From the NCBI GenBank assembly GCA_029532415.1, contig JAQOTA010000009.1:1-64000 (forward strand): DNA of 64,000 bases, written 5' to 3'. The position numbers and the translations under genes were made by a program. The notes beneath the pieces were generated by a model. It worked only from the letters and a program-made list of their open reading frames with translations. It did no database searches and had not been told where the DNA came from. Below, piece by piece: positions 37,933 to 49,038 of this stretch. The stretch is from Marasmius tenuissimus. Lineage: Eukaryota > Basidiomycota > Agaricomycetes > Agaricales > Marasmiaceae. Every line of letters starts with the position of its first letter. The first letter of the stretch is position 1.

Positions 37933-39200
37933 CAATGTCTCTGGACACAATCTACTCCTTTTTTACTCACGATTCCTCAAGGGAGCTCCCGAAAGTACTC
38001 TCGGACCCCAGCTTCTTCCTCACTCGATGCTCGTGACCTCACAATGCCGAAGGCTATCTGGCCTACTCCACACGAGTCTTACCCACATTCAACGTCAACC
38101 TGTATGAAGAAGACAAAGAATGCAAGGTCGCCTCACTTGTCATGCTCAAATGCATCGAAGGCTCGGAGCATGAGATTAGTGGTGTCATCGTCAGAATGCC
38201 TGGACCTGAAGAGGCGCAAGCGATCCTCACATTCGAGAAGGCTAATTACCCCGACGAATGCCTCACCTTCTACAAACCCCTCACACCGTGAAAAACTCAA
38301 ACGAAGTACAATTCTAAACCTCCAGTGGAGGTGGACATCATCACTACTTATAGACCGACAAGGCCAGGGGTCCCGGAGATCTGGTCGAATTGTTGGAATT
38401 GGGTACTGAGGGAAACAATACGGAGAAGATATTCCCCCATCCTCACATTCCAGACCGCAAATTGACGAGATATATCCATGTCTACTCAATTGACTATAAC
38501 TCTGAAAATTCGCCGAGTCTGGTCGACTTCGCAGCTGTGCTCTCGCTTGTGTCCAATTATAGGAAGAATTGTGATAGTGACAGGGAGGCGTCGTTATCGC
38601 TTGTGAACACATGTTCGTTCTTCATAGCCACAGTGTTCAAAGTCATGCATGTCCACTTTGGTGGCAGCGAAGTCAAGATGAACGAGGAAGTATATCCTCT
38701 TGAATCCTCCAGTTCCAACTCCCTCGAATCGCTACCCTTATCGCCGACAGATGCCTGTGTCTCAAGCAACGCACATTTGAAATGGCATGGAATCACACGT
38801 CCACCGTTGTGGTTGTCGTGGTTGGGACTCAGCCTGGGAATGGACAAATTCTGGATACTGGACACTGACTACCCGGTTTTCAAGAGAGTCATCGACGACT
38901 TAGTATCGCAAGTCCCTGGTGCTCTCATTGTCTCAAAGCCCACCCCATTCGAGTGGATCGGGCTCGGCGAGAAGCCGAACTGCGAAAGTGGGAAGAAGAA
39001 CATGAGGAGCGGATGGAGGAATGAAAAATGATGCTTGAGGTCGTGGGTCAGAGAGCGGACAGTGGACTGCGGAAATTGGGGGAGTTGCGGAAGATCATTG
39101 AACAGGATAGTCAGAGGGCGGAAGAGGGACAGGGTACCACTCGACGGACATCCGGATCCCTTGCTCCGCCTTCGCAAGGTCCTTGATGGCACCGAATTCG
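37933..39200 (+). pseudogene. Interrupted gene for an unknown protein with coiled-coil C-terminus
   Basis: A frame starting MSLDTIYSFFTHDSSREL at 37933 runs into TGA near 38030, continues with protein-like sequence (VLPTFNVNLYEEDKECKVAS; VIVRMPGPEEAQAILTFEK), and meets a second TGA near 38291. It then changes frame at about 38370 into the 38390-39031 frame (DLVELLELGTEGNN ... VMHVHFGGSEVKMNEEVYP). A heptad-rich end (EAELRKWEEEHEERMEE) follows in a further frame. Both TGA codons read as CGA with C-to-T change. The family is unknown to me. A small relic of similar sequence lies at about 61530-61620. Confidence 0.5.
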
Positions 39201-39650
39201 TCTTCTACTTTCCAGCCCAACCGCCCTCCAGACCTCTGTCTCTCCTCATCCGCTCTCTTATTTGCATCCTTTGTCTCATACTGGGCTAGGGGTGCTGTAA
39301 TCCCCCGGAGAAGGCCACGATCTTGACTACCTATCATGGCTTCACTCACTCTATCACTACTGACTTAGTTTGTTTGTGCCACGCATTTCTTGTATGACTG
39401 AAATGGAGCCGGTCCAGTACTGTCTATGAAAAAGTGGTATCGTGTATCCTCGTAGTGAGTTCTGGCTGTCTAGGGGAAGGTGGCACATCTGATTCGGACC
39501 TCACTTGAGTTTGTGTCTGCCGTGTCGTTTATTAGGCTTGGACTCCGTAAAGTAAGTAGTTATTGATTTATTAGTCGAACATGACATCTACACAAACAGT
39601 TTGAGCAACAATACAAAGTTCTAAAGCGGTTTGTGCCTGGTTGGCTGCTC
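39201..39650. other. Intergenic, no feature seen
   Basis: About 450 bp between the pseudogene and the next minus-strand gene. No convincing coding sequence or repeat. Confidence 0.35.
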
Positions 39651-40866
39651 CTATTCGTACTGCAAGGGAACACTCAATTCTGGTGTAACATCAGGGAGGT
39701 CCTTGATCTTCTGCACCAACTTTCTCTGATAGAAGTTGAGTACAGTTCGACACGACAACCGGTACCAGTGGCCGCCAGACTCCAACTCACGTTTTGCTTC
39801 TTGAGATTCCAGGAATTCGTCAGCCCACTCGGCGGCACGTAACCCATGGAACTCGTAAGTAGTCCAGCACACCTGAAATATCCACCACGTCCTGTTCGCA
39901 GAACCCAAACAAATCGGTCATGTGAAACTCCTTGACTACGACATCGTATGTGAGATGGAAGAGTCTTTCGGAGACCGAGGATAGGACCTGCTCTGTTCCC
40001 GCGAGGAAGATGTGAGAAATCTGTCTAAGCTGCATCCAGTATGCCAACGCATCAAAGAATCCGCTAAGCGCACTTTCGAGTGCTTTGTACTTCTCAAAAT
40101 ACGTGTCGGAATTGAGGGCGGTTTGGCGTACAGCCCGGAAGGGAGTGTCGTAGTTGTCAATGAGAACCACGATGATGTGCTTTCCGTCCATTATGAGGTC
40201 CTAAGTGGACAGTGAGAGGAAAGCGTTCGAACAGAACAGGGCATTCTACCAGCAGACTGACCAACATGTTATTGAGCATCTTTGCTGCAACCGCAGTCTT
40301 TAACTCCTCCCACTTCTTTTCAATGATATCCAGAAAGCCGTACTTCTCTAGAAATCTCCTGAGTCCTTCGTCGATCACCTCGTTCATATCAAAGTTTTCC
40401 GCCTCCACGTCAAGACCATTGAAGTCTAGCTCAAGCACCCAGTAGGTATTCGGTTGCCACTCCCCGTGAATAGCCTGTGTGTACTGGAAGACATCTTCAA
40501 ATTCATCTCTATGAAGGATGTCGAAGTGATATTTGAACATGGAAATTATTGTCGACTTTGCGTATCCTGATGGGAGCCTCAGGAGAGTAGATGCGCAGCA
40601 GTGCGTGAGCTCCAGGTAGGGCGTTTGGTCACAGTAAAGCATATGGTTCGCAATTTCTTTGAAGTCTGTTGAGGTCGAAGATAGCTATATGCGAAGTAGA
40701 GAAGAAAAGTGAGATAGGGGCATTTGACAACAGCGAGAAAATGGAGACAGACTTCATTCAGCCGTTCTTGGACTGACTGCTTTGAGTATGATGGGTATAC
40801 CACTGAGATAATGGGGCGGGGAAAATGAGATGTCAATGGCAGGGGTGGTGAGGTAGATTCGACGGT
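39651..40866 (-). pseudogene. AAA-ATPase-like domain protein, possibly damaged
   Basis: Minus-strand exons carry hallmarks of the fungal AAA-ATPase-like family: a P-loop-like LRLPSGYAKSTIISM (about 40565), a YWVLELDFNGLDVEAENFD block, VVLIDNYDTPFRAV as the Walker B-like strand (about 40150), and SHIFLAGTEQVLS with LFGFCEQDVVDI. The N-terminal exon (40690-40866) ends in a likely intron with acceptor near 40682. The last part changes frame around 39840 (RAAEWADEFLESQEAKRELE), and the usual C-terminal nuclease-like region is missing, so the gene may be truncated. Members of this family are numerous and often decayed in Agaricomycetes; their role is not established. Confidence 0.55.
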
Positions 40867-41289
40867 TTTCGAGATATCCTCAGACTCAGTAGCATGGTTA
40901 ACGAACAGTTCTACGCCAGAAAGCTCGCCTTATCAAGTTGGGGCCTTCGTGCCAGAAGGGGATGAGATATGGGTATCATTGTTGCTCGAAAGGACAGAAA
41001 GATTTTGTTGAATCGGGAACATGGTGGTTTGATGTCAAAGGCGCGTTGCAGACTCGTTGAAAATGTTGAGATTGGCGCGAGAGACTGGAATGAATCCGAG
41101 GAAGGCACATGGAAGAGCAAGAACAAGAAGTGAGCCGTGTGGAGTTAGGCCCCTGAATATTGTCTCTCAGCGTGCAGCGGTCCACACATGGCCGACGTCG
41201 CGAAACGTACCCTATCTAATTGTACTCAAGTACTTACAACATTCCATAACGGTCTTTGCTAAAGGAACTGCATCGACCCAACGCCATGC

Positions 41290-42960
41290 TCATACAACCT
41301 GTCCACCATTTACCACGACACTGACCATCATGCCCTTTTCGTCTAGCCTCTTCAATGACTCGTAAATTGACTCCTCTACCGTCCCATTCACGACATATAG
41401 TATGGCCGTTCGCAACCTCTCCGTGCTGTATGTGAACTCATCACCGTTAGGTCTATCCCACCTGGACTTGACCATATTAACGAAAGCTCGGTGAGCACCA
41501 AAATGAGATTGAACGCCAATCTTTAGGTAGGTGAGTTTGGGAATAAGGGGGGATTGTGTGGAGAATAAATTCGCTCCGAACCTAGGGGCTTCGAGACGTT
41601 GAAGGAAGGACTTTGTGACTGTTTTCCAGAGTTGGGCCTTTTGTTTTTGGTGCGCCTTCAATCCTTCATGACGGGATGCAAATGATTCGCAGAGGGTGAA
41701 AGAGTGAAGGGAGGGGGTGTGGCCGAGTACTGAAACAACCTCTGTTTCTGTTAAAGGGACTCCTTCCAGGACCAGGGTTGTCAGGTCACACCCTGAACGG
41801 CCCATGAAGCAAAGGTAGACATCGCGAGGCCATGATCCAATCTCGAATACCCTCTCCTTGATTTCCTTGAGGTCCGAGGACTCCAGGAAGGAGATAGTGA
41901 GGTGACGAAGGGAGGGGAGCTCCATGCCACGAATGAAATCTTGCAATAGGCCGTAAAATCCATCTGCACAGTGGAACTTAAAGGAAAGCGTCTCGAGGTT
42001 GGAGCCGACAATTTCCAATGCTTCCTCTCTCGATACGTAGGTCTCCGGATTGCGGCCCATTTTTACGGTTGCTCGACCGTAAAAGGTGAGCGATTTTATG
42101 TTCTGGCCAAGTTGCATCGCTTTGAATACCAATTCAGGTGTGCGTTTGTTGTCAAAGGCCAGTTCAAGGTGATGGATTTTGTTCCATGGGAAGGTGTCCA
42201 AGTATACGGAATCGCTGAATCCCGTCTCTTCCCCATAACTGATGGCTCTGAGACGAGGGACATAAGAGAGCGCGGCGAGAATAGTGTTGGCATGCACTGG
42301 CAAGAAGGCGATAGTTCCAAGTAGGGGAGTCTTGCCTATGGTATCGAAAATATTGAACAAACCAGGGGTCATGTTCGTCAAGTCCACATTGCACCACCGA
42401 TCTGCCTGGTCTACAAGCAAGCCAAAGACTTCGACCCCCGCAGTACTTTTACTCTCGTCCCACCACCCGCTCAAGAGAAGTGAAAGAGGGTGTTGCCTGG
42501 AGCACTCGAGGAAAAGAGTTGTGGGGTATTGTGTGCGCTCTTCCAACTCGAGGGAGATATTAGCCCATAGATCGGGGGAATTCAACGCAATTTCTCTCCA
42601 CCTCCCGCAGACACTACTCAGATAGAACGGGGTGGCCGACTCACAAAAGTCGCCCTGGGGATCTACGGCACATGCGAGGCCAAAAATCTGTCGCAGGATT
42701 TCGGTAGGGAGTTTTTGAATTGGAGATAGAAGAGAGTTGTATCGAGCAATGTTGTGCCGAAGGACTGCTTGTCGCTCACGCAAGCGTTCGATACAGTCTT
42801 CGAACTGATAAATGTCGTGCTCTGCATTCCGTATGTAATGGAATAGTTCCTCGGGTGAAAAAGAAAGGGGTATAGACGTTCTAAGCGTTCTCCATAAGTC
42901 CTCTGTGGTCATTGGTTCCTTCAACGCGTGGAGTTTGATATCATGAAAAATTTGGTCCAT
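41290..42960 (-). CDS. F-box-like protein with leucine-rich C-terminal region (copy 1, intact)
   Basis: Single-exon, 556 aa. An N-terminal helix (ERLRERQAVLRHNIARYNSL) is followed by the F-box core SPIQKLPTEILRQIFGLAC and the WREIALNSPDLWANISLEL strand typical of Agaricomycete F-box proteins. The remainder is diverged leucine-rich repeats ending MMVSVVVNGGQVV. F-box proteins act as substrate receptors of SCF ubiquitin ligases; the target is unknown. This is the only complete, unbroken member of a local three-gene family (43397-45070 and 45580-46962). Confidence 0.85.
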   Translation of the reverse strand: MDQIFHDIKLHALKEPMTTEDLWRTLRTSIPLSFSPEELFHYIRNAEHDIYQFEDCIERLRERQAVLRHNIARYNSLLSPIQKLPTEILRQIFGLACAVDPQGDFCESATPFYLSSVCGRWREIALNSPDLWANISLELEERTQYPTTLFLECSRQHPLSLLLSGWWDESKSTAGVEVFGLLVDQADRWCNVDLTNMTPGLFNIFDTIGKTPLLGTIAFLPVHANTILAALSYVPRLRAISYGEETGFSDSVYLDTFPWNKIHHLELAFDNKRTPELVFKAMQLGQNIKSLTFYGRATVKMGRNPETYVSREEALEIVGSNLETLSFKFHCADGFYGLLQDFIRGMELPSLRHLTISFLESSDLKEIKERVFEIGSWPRDVYLCFMGRSGCDLTTLVLEGVPLTETEVVSVLGHTPSLHSFTLCESFASRHEGLKAHQKQKAQLWKTVTKSFLQRLEAPRFGANLFSTQSPLIPKLTYLKIGVQSHFGAHRAFVNMVKSRWDRPNGDEFTYSTERLRTAILYVVNGTVEESIYESLKRLDEKGMMVSVVVNGGQVV

Positions 42961-43214
42961 TTTGAACGTTTCGGATCAAGCTGAGGAGAAGAAAAAAGAG
43001 TTCAAATGGAGGAACAGGTAACGCTAGCCTGAGAAGATCGGAGACAGATACATACCTCTGTCGTTGAGCTTGACAGCTCTTGGAGAACTGGCAAAACGCA
43101 AGCGCTTGTCCGGGCGTTACATAACGACTCTCAGTTCAACCAGTCCTGGAAACTCTGCCCTCTCCTGATTTCTTCTATCATGGAATCAGTCCAGCCAACA
43201 CCTACAAAGGTTCC

Positions 43215-43326
43215 CTGGCCATCAGTCAATACCGCATTACCAAATCTCTTTGAGAAGCTTAGTGAAGCTTAGTGCATCGAACGCATTGGTACAACATCGG
43301 TATTTAGTGGGGAAAGTCTATTCGAA
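43215..43326 (+). pseudogene. Exon-1 fragment of the iron-containing alcohol dehydrogenase
   Basis: ATCAGTCAATACCGC, GAGAAGCTT and GTGCATCGAA blocks follow 16150-16237 in the same order. There are small insertions: a 10-bp duplication AGTGAAGCTT at 43261-43270, and about 13 bp near 43291. It lies between two F-box paralogues and cannot code. Confidence 0.75.
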
Positions 43327-43396
43327 TCTAGTCGTACACAACTACAGCATTCCAAAACGACGTTTTACTGGAGAAAACCAGATTCTGATACAAAGC

Positions 43397-45070
43397 TCAT
43401 ACAACCCATTTACCATTTGCCAAGACACTGACCATCATGCCCTTCTCGTCCAGCCTCTTCAACGGCTCGTAGATCAACTCCTCCACCGTCCCATTCAAGA
43501 CATGTAGTACAGCCGTGCGCAACCTCTCCGTCCTGTACGAGAACGTATCACCGTTGGGTCTATCCCACCTGGACTTGACCATATCGACGAAAGCTCGATG
43601 TGCATTGAAATGAGATTGAACACCAAGCTTAAGGTAGGTGCTGGGAACGATAGGGCATTGCGTAGAGAACACATCCACTCCGAACGTAGGGGCTTCGAGA
43701 TGTCGAAGGAAGGACTCGGTGACCGTTTTGTGCAACCTCTTCGGATTCAGTTGGGCCATGTGTTCCCAGCGCCGCCTCTCAGAAACTTCATGACTAGATG
43801 CAAACAGCTCACAGAGGGTAAACGAGCGAAGTGTTGTGGTGTGATTGAGTAGGGACATGACTTCTGTTTCTGCAAGAGGAATTCCTTCCAGGGTCAACGT
43901 CGTCAAGTTGCACCCTGAACGTTCCATGAACTGGATGAAGACGTCTCGAGGCCAAGACGTAGTGCCAAACGTCAGCACCTCTCTGTCCTTCAGATCCGAG
44001 GGCTCCAGAAATGAGACGGCGAGGTTATCGAGAAAAGGGAGCTTTAAAGAGCGGATGAAATCGTGCAACAAGTTGTAGAATCCACCTGCACAACCTAGCT
44101 GAACGGAAAGTGTCTCAAGGTTGGAGCTGACTGGTTGGGGTCCTCCCTCGTTGCGTTCGTAGAGCGTTGGATTGACCCATCCTACATTTGCTTCGCCGTA
44201 GTAGACAAGTGATTTCAAGTTGTAACCAAGTCGCAACACTTTGAACACGGAACTGGGTGTGCATGTATTATCAAAGGCGAGCTCTAGCCGATGGACTCCG
44301 TTCCATGGGACGTCATCCAACGATCCTTCTTCTATTCCATCTCCATACTTGACATTTCTGAGGTGAGGAGCGTGAGAGAGCTCAGGAAAGATGATCTCGG
44401 TTTGCAATGGCGAGAAGGCGATAGTCTCCAGCTGGGGAGTTTCAACTGCAGTGAATGCACCAAAAGCTACTGTGCCCAGCTCCGAGAAATCCATCTCACG
44501 CCAACGTGATGCGTGTTCAGTAAACAGCGCAAATATGTCTTCCGTCACGTCCAATGTGTCCTCGTCCCACCCTCCATTGAGCCGAAGTGATAGAAGATGC
44601 TGCTTCGAACGTTCAATGATGAGAGTTGCAGCATATCAAGTACGCTCTGCCAAGTCAAGGGAGATATTGGTCCATAGCTCGGGTGAATTCAACGTGATTT
44701 CTCTCCATCTCACACAGACACCGCCGAGATAAAACGGGGCAGCCGAGCCACGGAATATTTTGTCCTGGGGGTCTGTGACACATGCGAAGCTAAAGACGCG
44801 TCGAAGAATCTCTGTGGGGAGTTTTCAAATGGGGGATAAAAGAGAGCTGTAACGAGCTATGTTGCGTCGAAGAACAGCCTGTCGCTCACGCAATCGGTTG
44901 ATGCAGTCTTCGTATAACTGCACGTCGTACTCTGCGTTTTGGATGTAATGGAATAGCTCTTGTGGTGGAAAGGGAAGGGATATGCATGTCCTGAGTGTTC
45001 GCCATGAGTCGTCTGGGGTCATCGGTTCCTTCATCGCACGTGGTTTTATATCGCAAAAGATATGTTCCAT
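43397..45070 (-). pseudogene. F-box-like protein copy 2, two nonsense codons
   Basis: Start at 45070 (MEHIFCDIKPRAMKEPMTPD). It aligns with copy 1 along its length, including IPLAETEVMSLLNHT and the end MMVSVLANGKWVV. A TGA at 44825-44827 falls where copy 1 has Gln and copy 3 has Arg in SPI(Q/R)KLPTEIL; another TGA occurs in ERT-stop-YAAT near 44641. Both can be CGA changed by C to T. The rest of the frame (43397-44554) stays open for 385 codons, so the damage is recent. Confidence 0.8.
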
Positions 45071-45579
45071 CGCCGCTAGCTTTCTCTCTGTAGTTGCGAC
45101 CTTAAGAGAGAGAGAAAAGTCTATGAAGTTCAATTCATTAAAAAGTGGTGTGGAATTATTACCTAGGACTGACGTTGAAGATATATGCTCTGTTTTGATT
45201 CGAGAGCCTGGCAAATGTTCTCGAAACTGCTGGTTGAGAAGACAGCAAGTTTCAAGCTTCGAGTTGAGCAAGGAATTCTATCGCGTCGTCATTGTGCCAT
45301 CGCATTCAGGGAGAAACACCGAGAGTCTCAATGACAAGAGAGAATTGTGTCGGCAAAAGTCCGGGTCCGTACCAGTCCGGGTCAGCCGGCCTCTAAAGCG
45401 CCGAGCCGTCTACAGGTTGTACCTTGATTTTCTTCTTCCACAAGGATTCGGAATCGAGACATTTACTCAACCACTGAGTGCTAGGTGCTCAGGCTCAGGT
45501 ATCGTCTTGAACACCCTGTTTTTACTCGTGCATTGAAGCTTTTGAACCATTTTTACTTCTCAGTCCGACCCAAAACTTG
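45071..45579. promoter_or_regulatory. Divergent spacer between F-box copies 2 and 3
   Basis: About 510 bp separate head-to-head paralogues and would hold both promoters. No specific site can be defended. Confidence 0.35.
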
Positions 45580-46962
45580 ATGGATCAAATTTTCCATGGC
45601 ATCAGCCCACCACGCACATCGAAAGCACCGGACTACCTGCAGACAGCCCTCAGGACATGGGCATCTCCTCCGTGTTCAGCACAAGAATTGTCTCGGTACA
45701 TCCTGAACGCAAATCACAACGTGACTTTATTCGAAGACTGCATCCAGCGCGTGCGTGAGCGACAGGCAATGCTCCAACGAAACATAGCTCGATGCGAGTC
45801 TCTTCTTTCCCCCATTCGAAAACTCCCTACAGAGATCCTTCGACGGATTTTTGGCTTCGCATGTGCCATGGATCATCCCACTTCCTCCAAATCAACTACC
45901 ATGACATCACTTCTCTTGAGCAGTGTCTGCATCAGGTGGAGGGAAATCACTCTACATTCCCCCGAGCTATGGTCCAGCATTTCCATTGAATTGGCTGAGC
46001 AAGGGATATACCCTGCAAAACTCGCCCTCGAACGTTCCCAGCAACAACCTCTTTCACTTCGACTATTCGGAGGCTGGAACGCCGAGACTGAGGGAGAGGT
46101 CACCGCTGGTCAACATGTTTTTCAAGTGATCATGAAGCATTCCAGCCGATGGTGTTACGTGGATTTTGCTGGTCTCCCATTCAATATGTTCGACGTTTTC
46201 GATGACGTCGGTGCAACTCCCAATCTCAAAACTGTCCTCTTCTCAGCACGCCACGCCGAGCTCATCTTTCGTTCCCTCTCCTCCCATACGCCTCGTCTTC
46301 CCAGTCTTCAATATGTCGAGTGTGGAACAGGGGAAGGGTACGATATCATGGGATGTCCTATGGATCGTTTTCCTTGGGCAGGTATCCGTCATTGCGACCT
46401 TGGATTCGACAGCAAGCGAACCCCCGTAACCGTCTTTGAGGCACTGAGACTCGGAGGCAATCTGGAGTCGCTCCTATTTCACGGGCAAGCCCATGTCAGA
46501 CTCGATCAAAAACCCTATCAATCTCGCGAGGAATATTCCGAAGCCGTTGTGTCCTCACTCAAGACCCTTTCGATTCGGCTAGGAAACTACAAGGGGTTTT
46601 ACGGCCTAGTAAACGACTTCATATACGGTGTGACTCTCCCCCGCCTCAACGACCTTTCCATCTCCCTTATCGAACCTGCGACTCTCAAGGCCACAGAAGG
46701 GTTTGAGCTTCGTGGAGAATGGCCTCGGAAAGCCTTTTGCAACTTTTTCAAGTGCTCTGGCTGTACTCTGACAACTCTAGTGTTAGAAGGGATACCTTTG
46801 TTGACACCGAACATTGTTTCCGTGCTGAGAAGTATGCCACAACTCCAATCGTTCACGCTTTGCGAGCTCTGGGCGGTCCCTGTGACCAACGAGTCCGAAT
46901 GTTCGGAGAATTCAGCACCAGGGAGTCGATGTTCTGCAGCTCAAAAGATTGGGAAATGCTAA
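45580..46962 (+). CDS. F-box-like protein copy 3, altered C-terminus
   Basis: Single exon, about 460 aa from the ATG at 45580 (MDQIFHGISPPRTSKAPDYL). The F-box core SPIRKLPTEILRRIFGFAC and WREITLHSPELWSSISIEL are intact. It follows the paralogues to SFTLCELWA, then diverges into an unrelated Ser/Cys-rich end (ESECSENSAPGSRCSAA), losing about 100 residues that end copies 1 and 2. It is inverted relative to them. Either a shortened functional gene or a truncated pseudogene. Confidence 0.72.
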   Translation: MDQIFHGISPPRTSKAPDYLQTALRTWASPPCSAQELSRYILNANHNVTLFEDCIQRVRERQAMLQRNIARCESLLSPIRKLPTEILRRIFGFACAMDHPTSSKSTTMTSLLLSSVCIRWREITLHSPELWSSISIELAEQGIYPAKLALERSQQQPLSLRLFGGWNAETEGEVTAGQHVFQVIMKHSSRWCYVDFAGLPFNMFDVFDDVGATPNLKTVLFSARHAELIFRSLSSHTPRLPSLQYVECGTGEGYDIMGCPMDRFPWAGIRHCDLGFDSKRTPVTVFEALRLGGNLESLLFHGQAHVRLDQKPYQSREEYSEAVVSSLKTLSIRLGNYKGFYGLVNDFIYGVTLPRLNDLSISLIEPATLKATEGFELRGEWPRKAFCNFFKCSGCTLTTLVLEGIPLLTPNIVSVLRSMPQLQSFTLCELWAVPVTNESECSENSAPGSRCSAAQKIGKC

Positions 46963-48485
46963 TAGTCTCCGTTCTACAAGGAGCGCTTTTCGTAGGTCCG
47001 GAGTGGCCAAAGCACTCGGGAAATGTGGGATTGGCAGTGCGTCTAATCTACGCTTCAGGAAAGTGCCTGAAAAGCATCCTATCAACACTCACAGTTCAGC
47101 CAAAAAGCACGTGTATTTGTCATTAGGCCCGGTTTGGGCTTGTATTCTGTACGGTAAGAGGTAACTGGTCAAACGTACTATACACAACAGCAGGATACAT
47201 TCCTCGAGATTTGACTTGTGCTAGGAAACATGTTTTGCCAGCTCTATTGCGCCAGAATTGCTAATCAGCGCGAATTGCACCTTCCTTGCCAACCTTCGTA
47301 GCGTGTGCTCGGATTGGAAGTTTTTCTGTGCCTAGAGAGCCAGTGTTCCCCTTAGCTTTACCCAACGTCGCAATCTACCAGTCGCATTCAGTGCCAGCCG
47401 TGGCTCCAAGAAGCGAGGAAGACTCACCTCAATCTCGACGGATGAGCGACAGAAACCCCATCACTTTCCCGTATACAGATTCCGGTGCCTAGTGCTGCGA
47501 ATGATTGGTACCAGTTATCCGAGGCGGAAAATAATGGAGTCAGAGTGACCGATGGATGCTAGCACTGCGGGCATTTTGATGACCAGTGGGACATGACGTG
47601 CTTGTGTCCAGTAGGGCATAACAGCATCTGGTCTTGTACAGGACCACTGTGACCAAAAACAAAGAATAGATATGGTATTTTTCATCCAGTATTGTGAGAG
47701 AGTCCCGGAGCCCGGGAGTCCGAGGCGTCTGGGCGTTGACTGACTCATTCAAGTCATACCATCTGAGCGCCCATCAACACATGGCAGGCTGGTACAAGTT
47801 ACTTAATTTCGCTCTTTGAGGCATTTTGCCTGTTCAAGACTTCGAAAGACTTCATGATCCACAAAAAACATTCACAACCCACAGAATGCAGGGAAAACCT
47901 GATATCTCTGTACGGGTAAATATCTCAAGAATGAGATTGGCGTCCTTGTGAGTTGTGAGCGCTTGAGCTTACGCACAGCTTCAAGCCTTGAGATACCGGG
48001 AGATTTTGACGGATAAATCACAGAAAATGTAGTATTGGTTTCAATGGACAGTGGCATGTTGAACGTCAGTGTCACTTCAATGTTGTTGATTCTTGAATGC
48101 ATCACGAATCATGATGGACGTTGGAGGAACGACGTGTCGCGGCATCGTGAGAAATATTCTAATATACTAGGTGATAGTCACGTGTATATCACCCATGCAC
48201 AACTTCAGTCTCGACCTTTCCAGATTCTGTCAATCCCACTCAGCATTCTCCGCCACAGAACTCTAGTTGAAGCTCTCACTGAGCTGGTAAGTGCTGATAT
48301 CTTTGATATAGTGGGGGTGTTAATGACTAATACCTTCAGAAGAATAGAGGTTTATGCGTTCGGCGGCCCTTTGGCGGCCCTCATGGTATCTTTCTGAATT
48401 CTACTAACTACCTAACAATGGGAATCTGGGATACGATTATTTTTCAGTGTCATTTGAGCATAAATAGTGTCTAGGAAGTTGTAGG
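46963..48485. other. Gene-poor region up to the copia insertion site
   Basis: About 1.5 kb with only doubtful ORFs. The longest is 48035-48397 (+, 120 aa, starting MVSMDSGMLNVSVTS), with no recognisable domain. GTAGG at 48481-48485 is the left target duplication of the copia element. Confidence 0.4.
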
Positions 48486-49003
48486 TGATGAGCCAGCATA
48501 GTTAAAGTGCACAGTGGGTATAACAAAGTAAACCTCACATGGGTAATACACAGAGTGTTCTTGTAGTCTTGAGATGCTTGAGAAGAGGTGATAATCGAGT
48601 AGATTGTCCTAAGGCTTAAGGCCTTTTGTCCAGTCTTTTATACATAAGTTTCTGGTACATGTAATGAGTATTACACTAACTGAAACTACTACTAGAAGTA
48701 GGTATTCGGCCCTAAAGGCGTAAAAGACATTAGTACTGTGTAAGTACTTCTACCATGAATGGTAGTATGCTTGGTGAGCATAGTCGTGTTTGCCTCATGT
48801 ATTGAAGGCTCTACTTATGCTATTGGATAGCGACTGTCTATAGTGTCATATATGATAAAACTAGATGTACGTAGTAAGGTACGTAGACAGAGACGTAGTA
48901 CTTGCATGAGAACGCAAGTGTTCTAGAGGCGTAGCTCTATAAATAGTGTGACACGTAAACAACACATCAACAGTGTATCACATGATTTCCGTCATGTTCA
49001 ACA
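48486..49003 (-). repeat. Copia 3' LTR (518 bp)
   Basis: Starts TGATGAGCC and ends TTCAACA on the plus strand, giving TG...CA in both readings. TATAAAAG on the minus strand near 48641-48648 is a plausible promoter TATA. Identical to the right LTR except for two CpG transitions near its right end. Confidence 0.95.
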
Positions 49004-49014
49004 CTCCCCCTCAC
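49004..49014 (-). other. Copia polypurine tract
   Basis: GTGAGGGGGAG on the minus strand directly abuts the 3' LTR, the expected plus-strand DNA primer position. Confidence 0.8.
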
Positions 49015-49038
49015 TGAGTTCATCATGCGATCATGGAA

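Noticed and set aside
38133..38612. Minus-strand 159-codon ORF
   Set aside because: It overlaps better protein-like sequence on the plus strand and has no recognisable features.
40579..40836. Separate minus-strand ORF of 85 codons
   Set aside because: It is better explained as the first exon plus intron of the AAA-ATPase-like gene.
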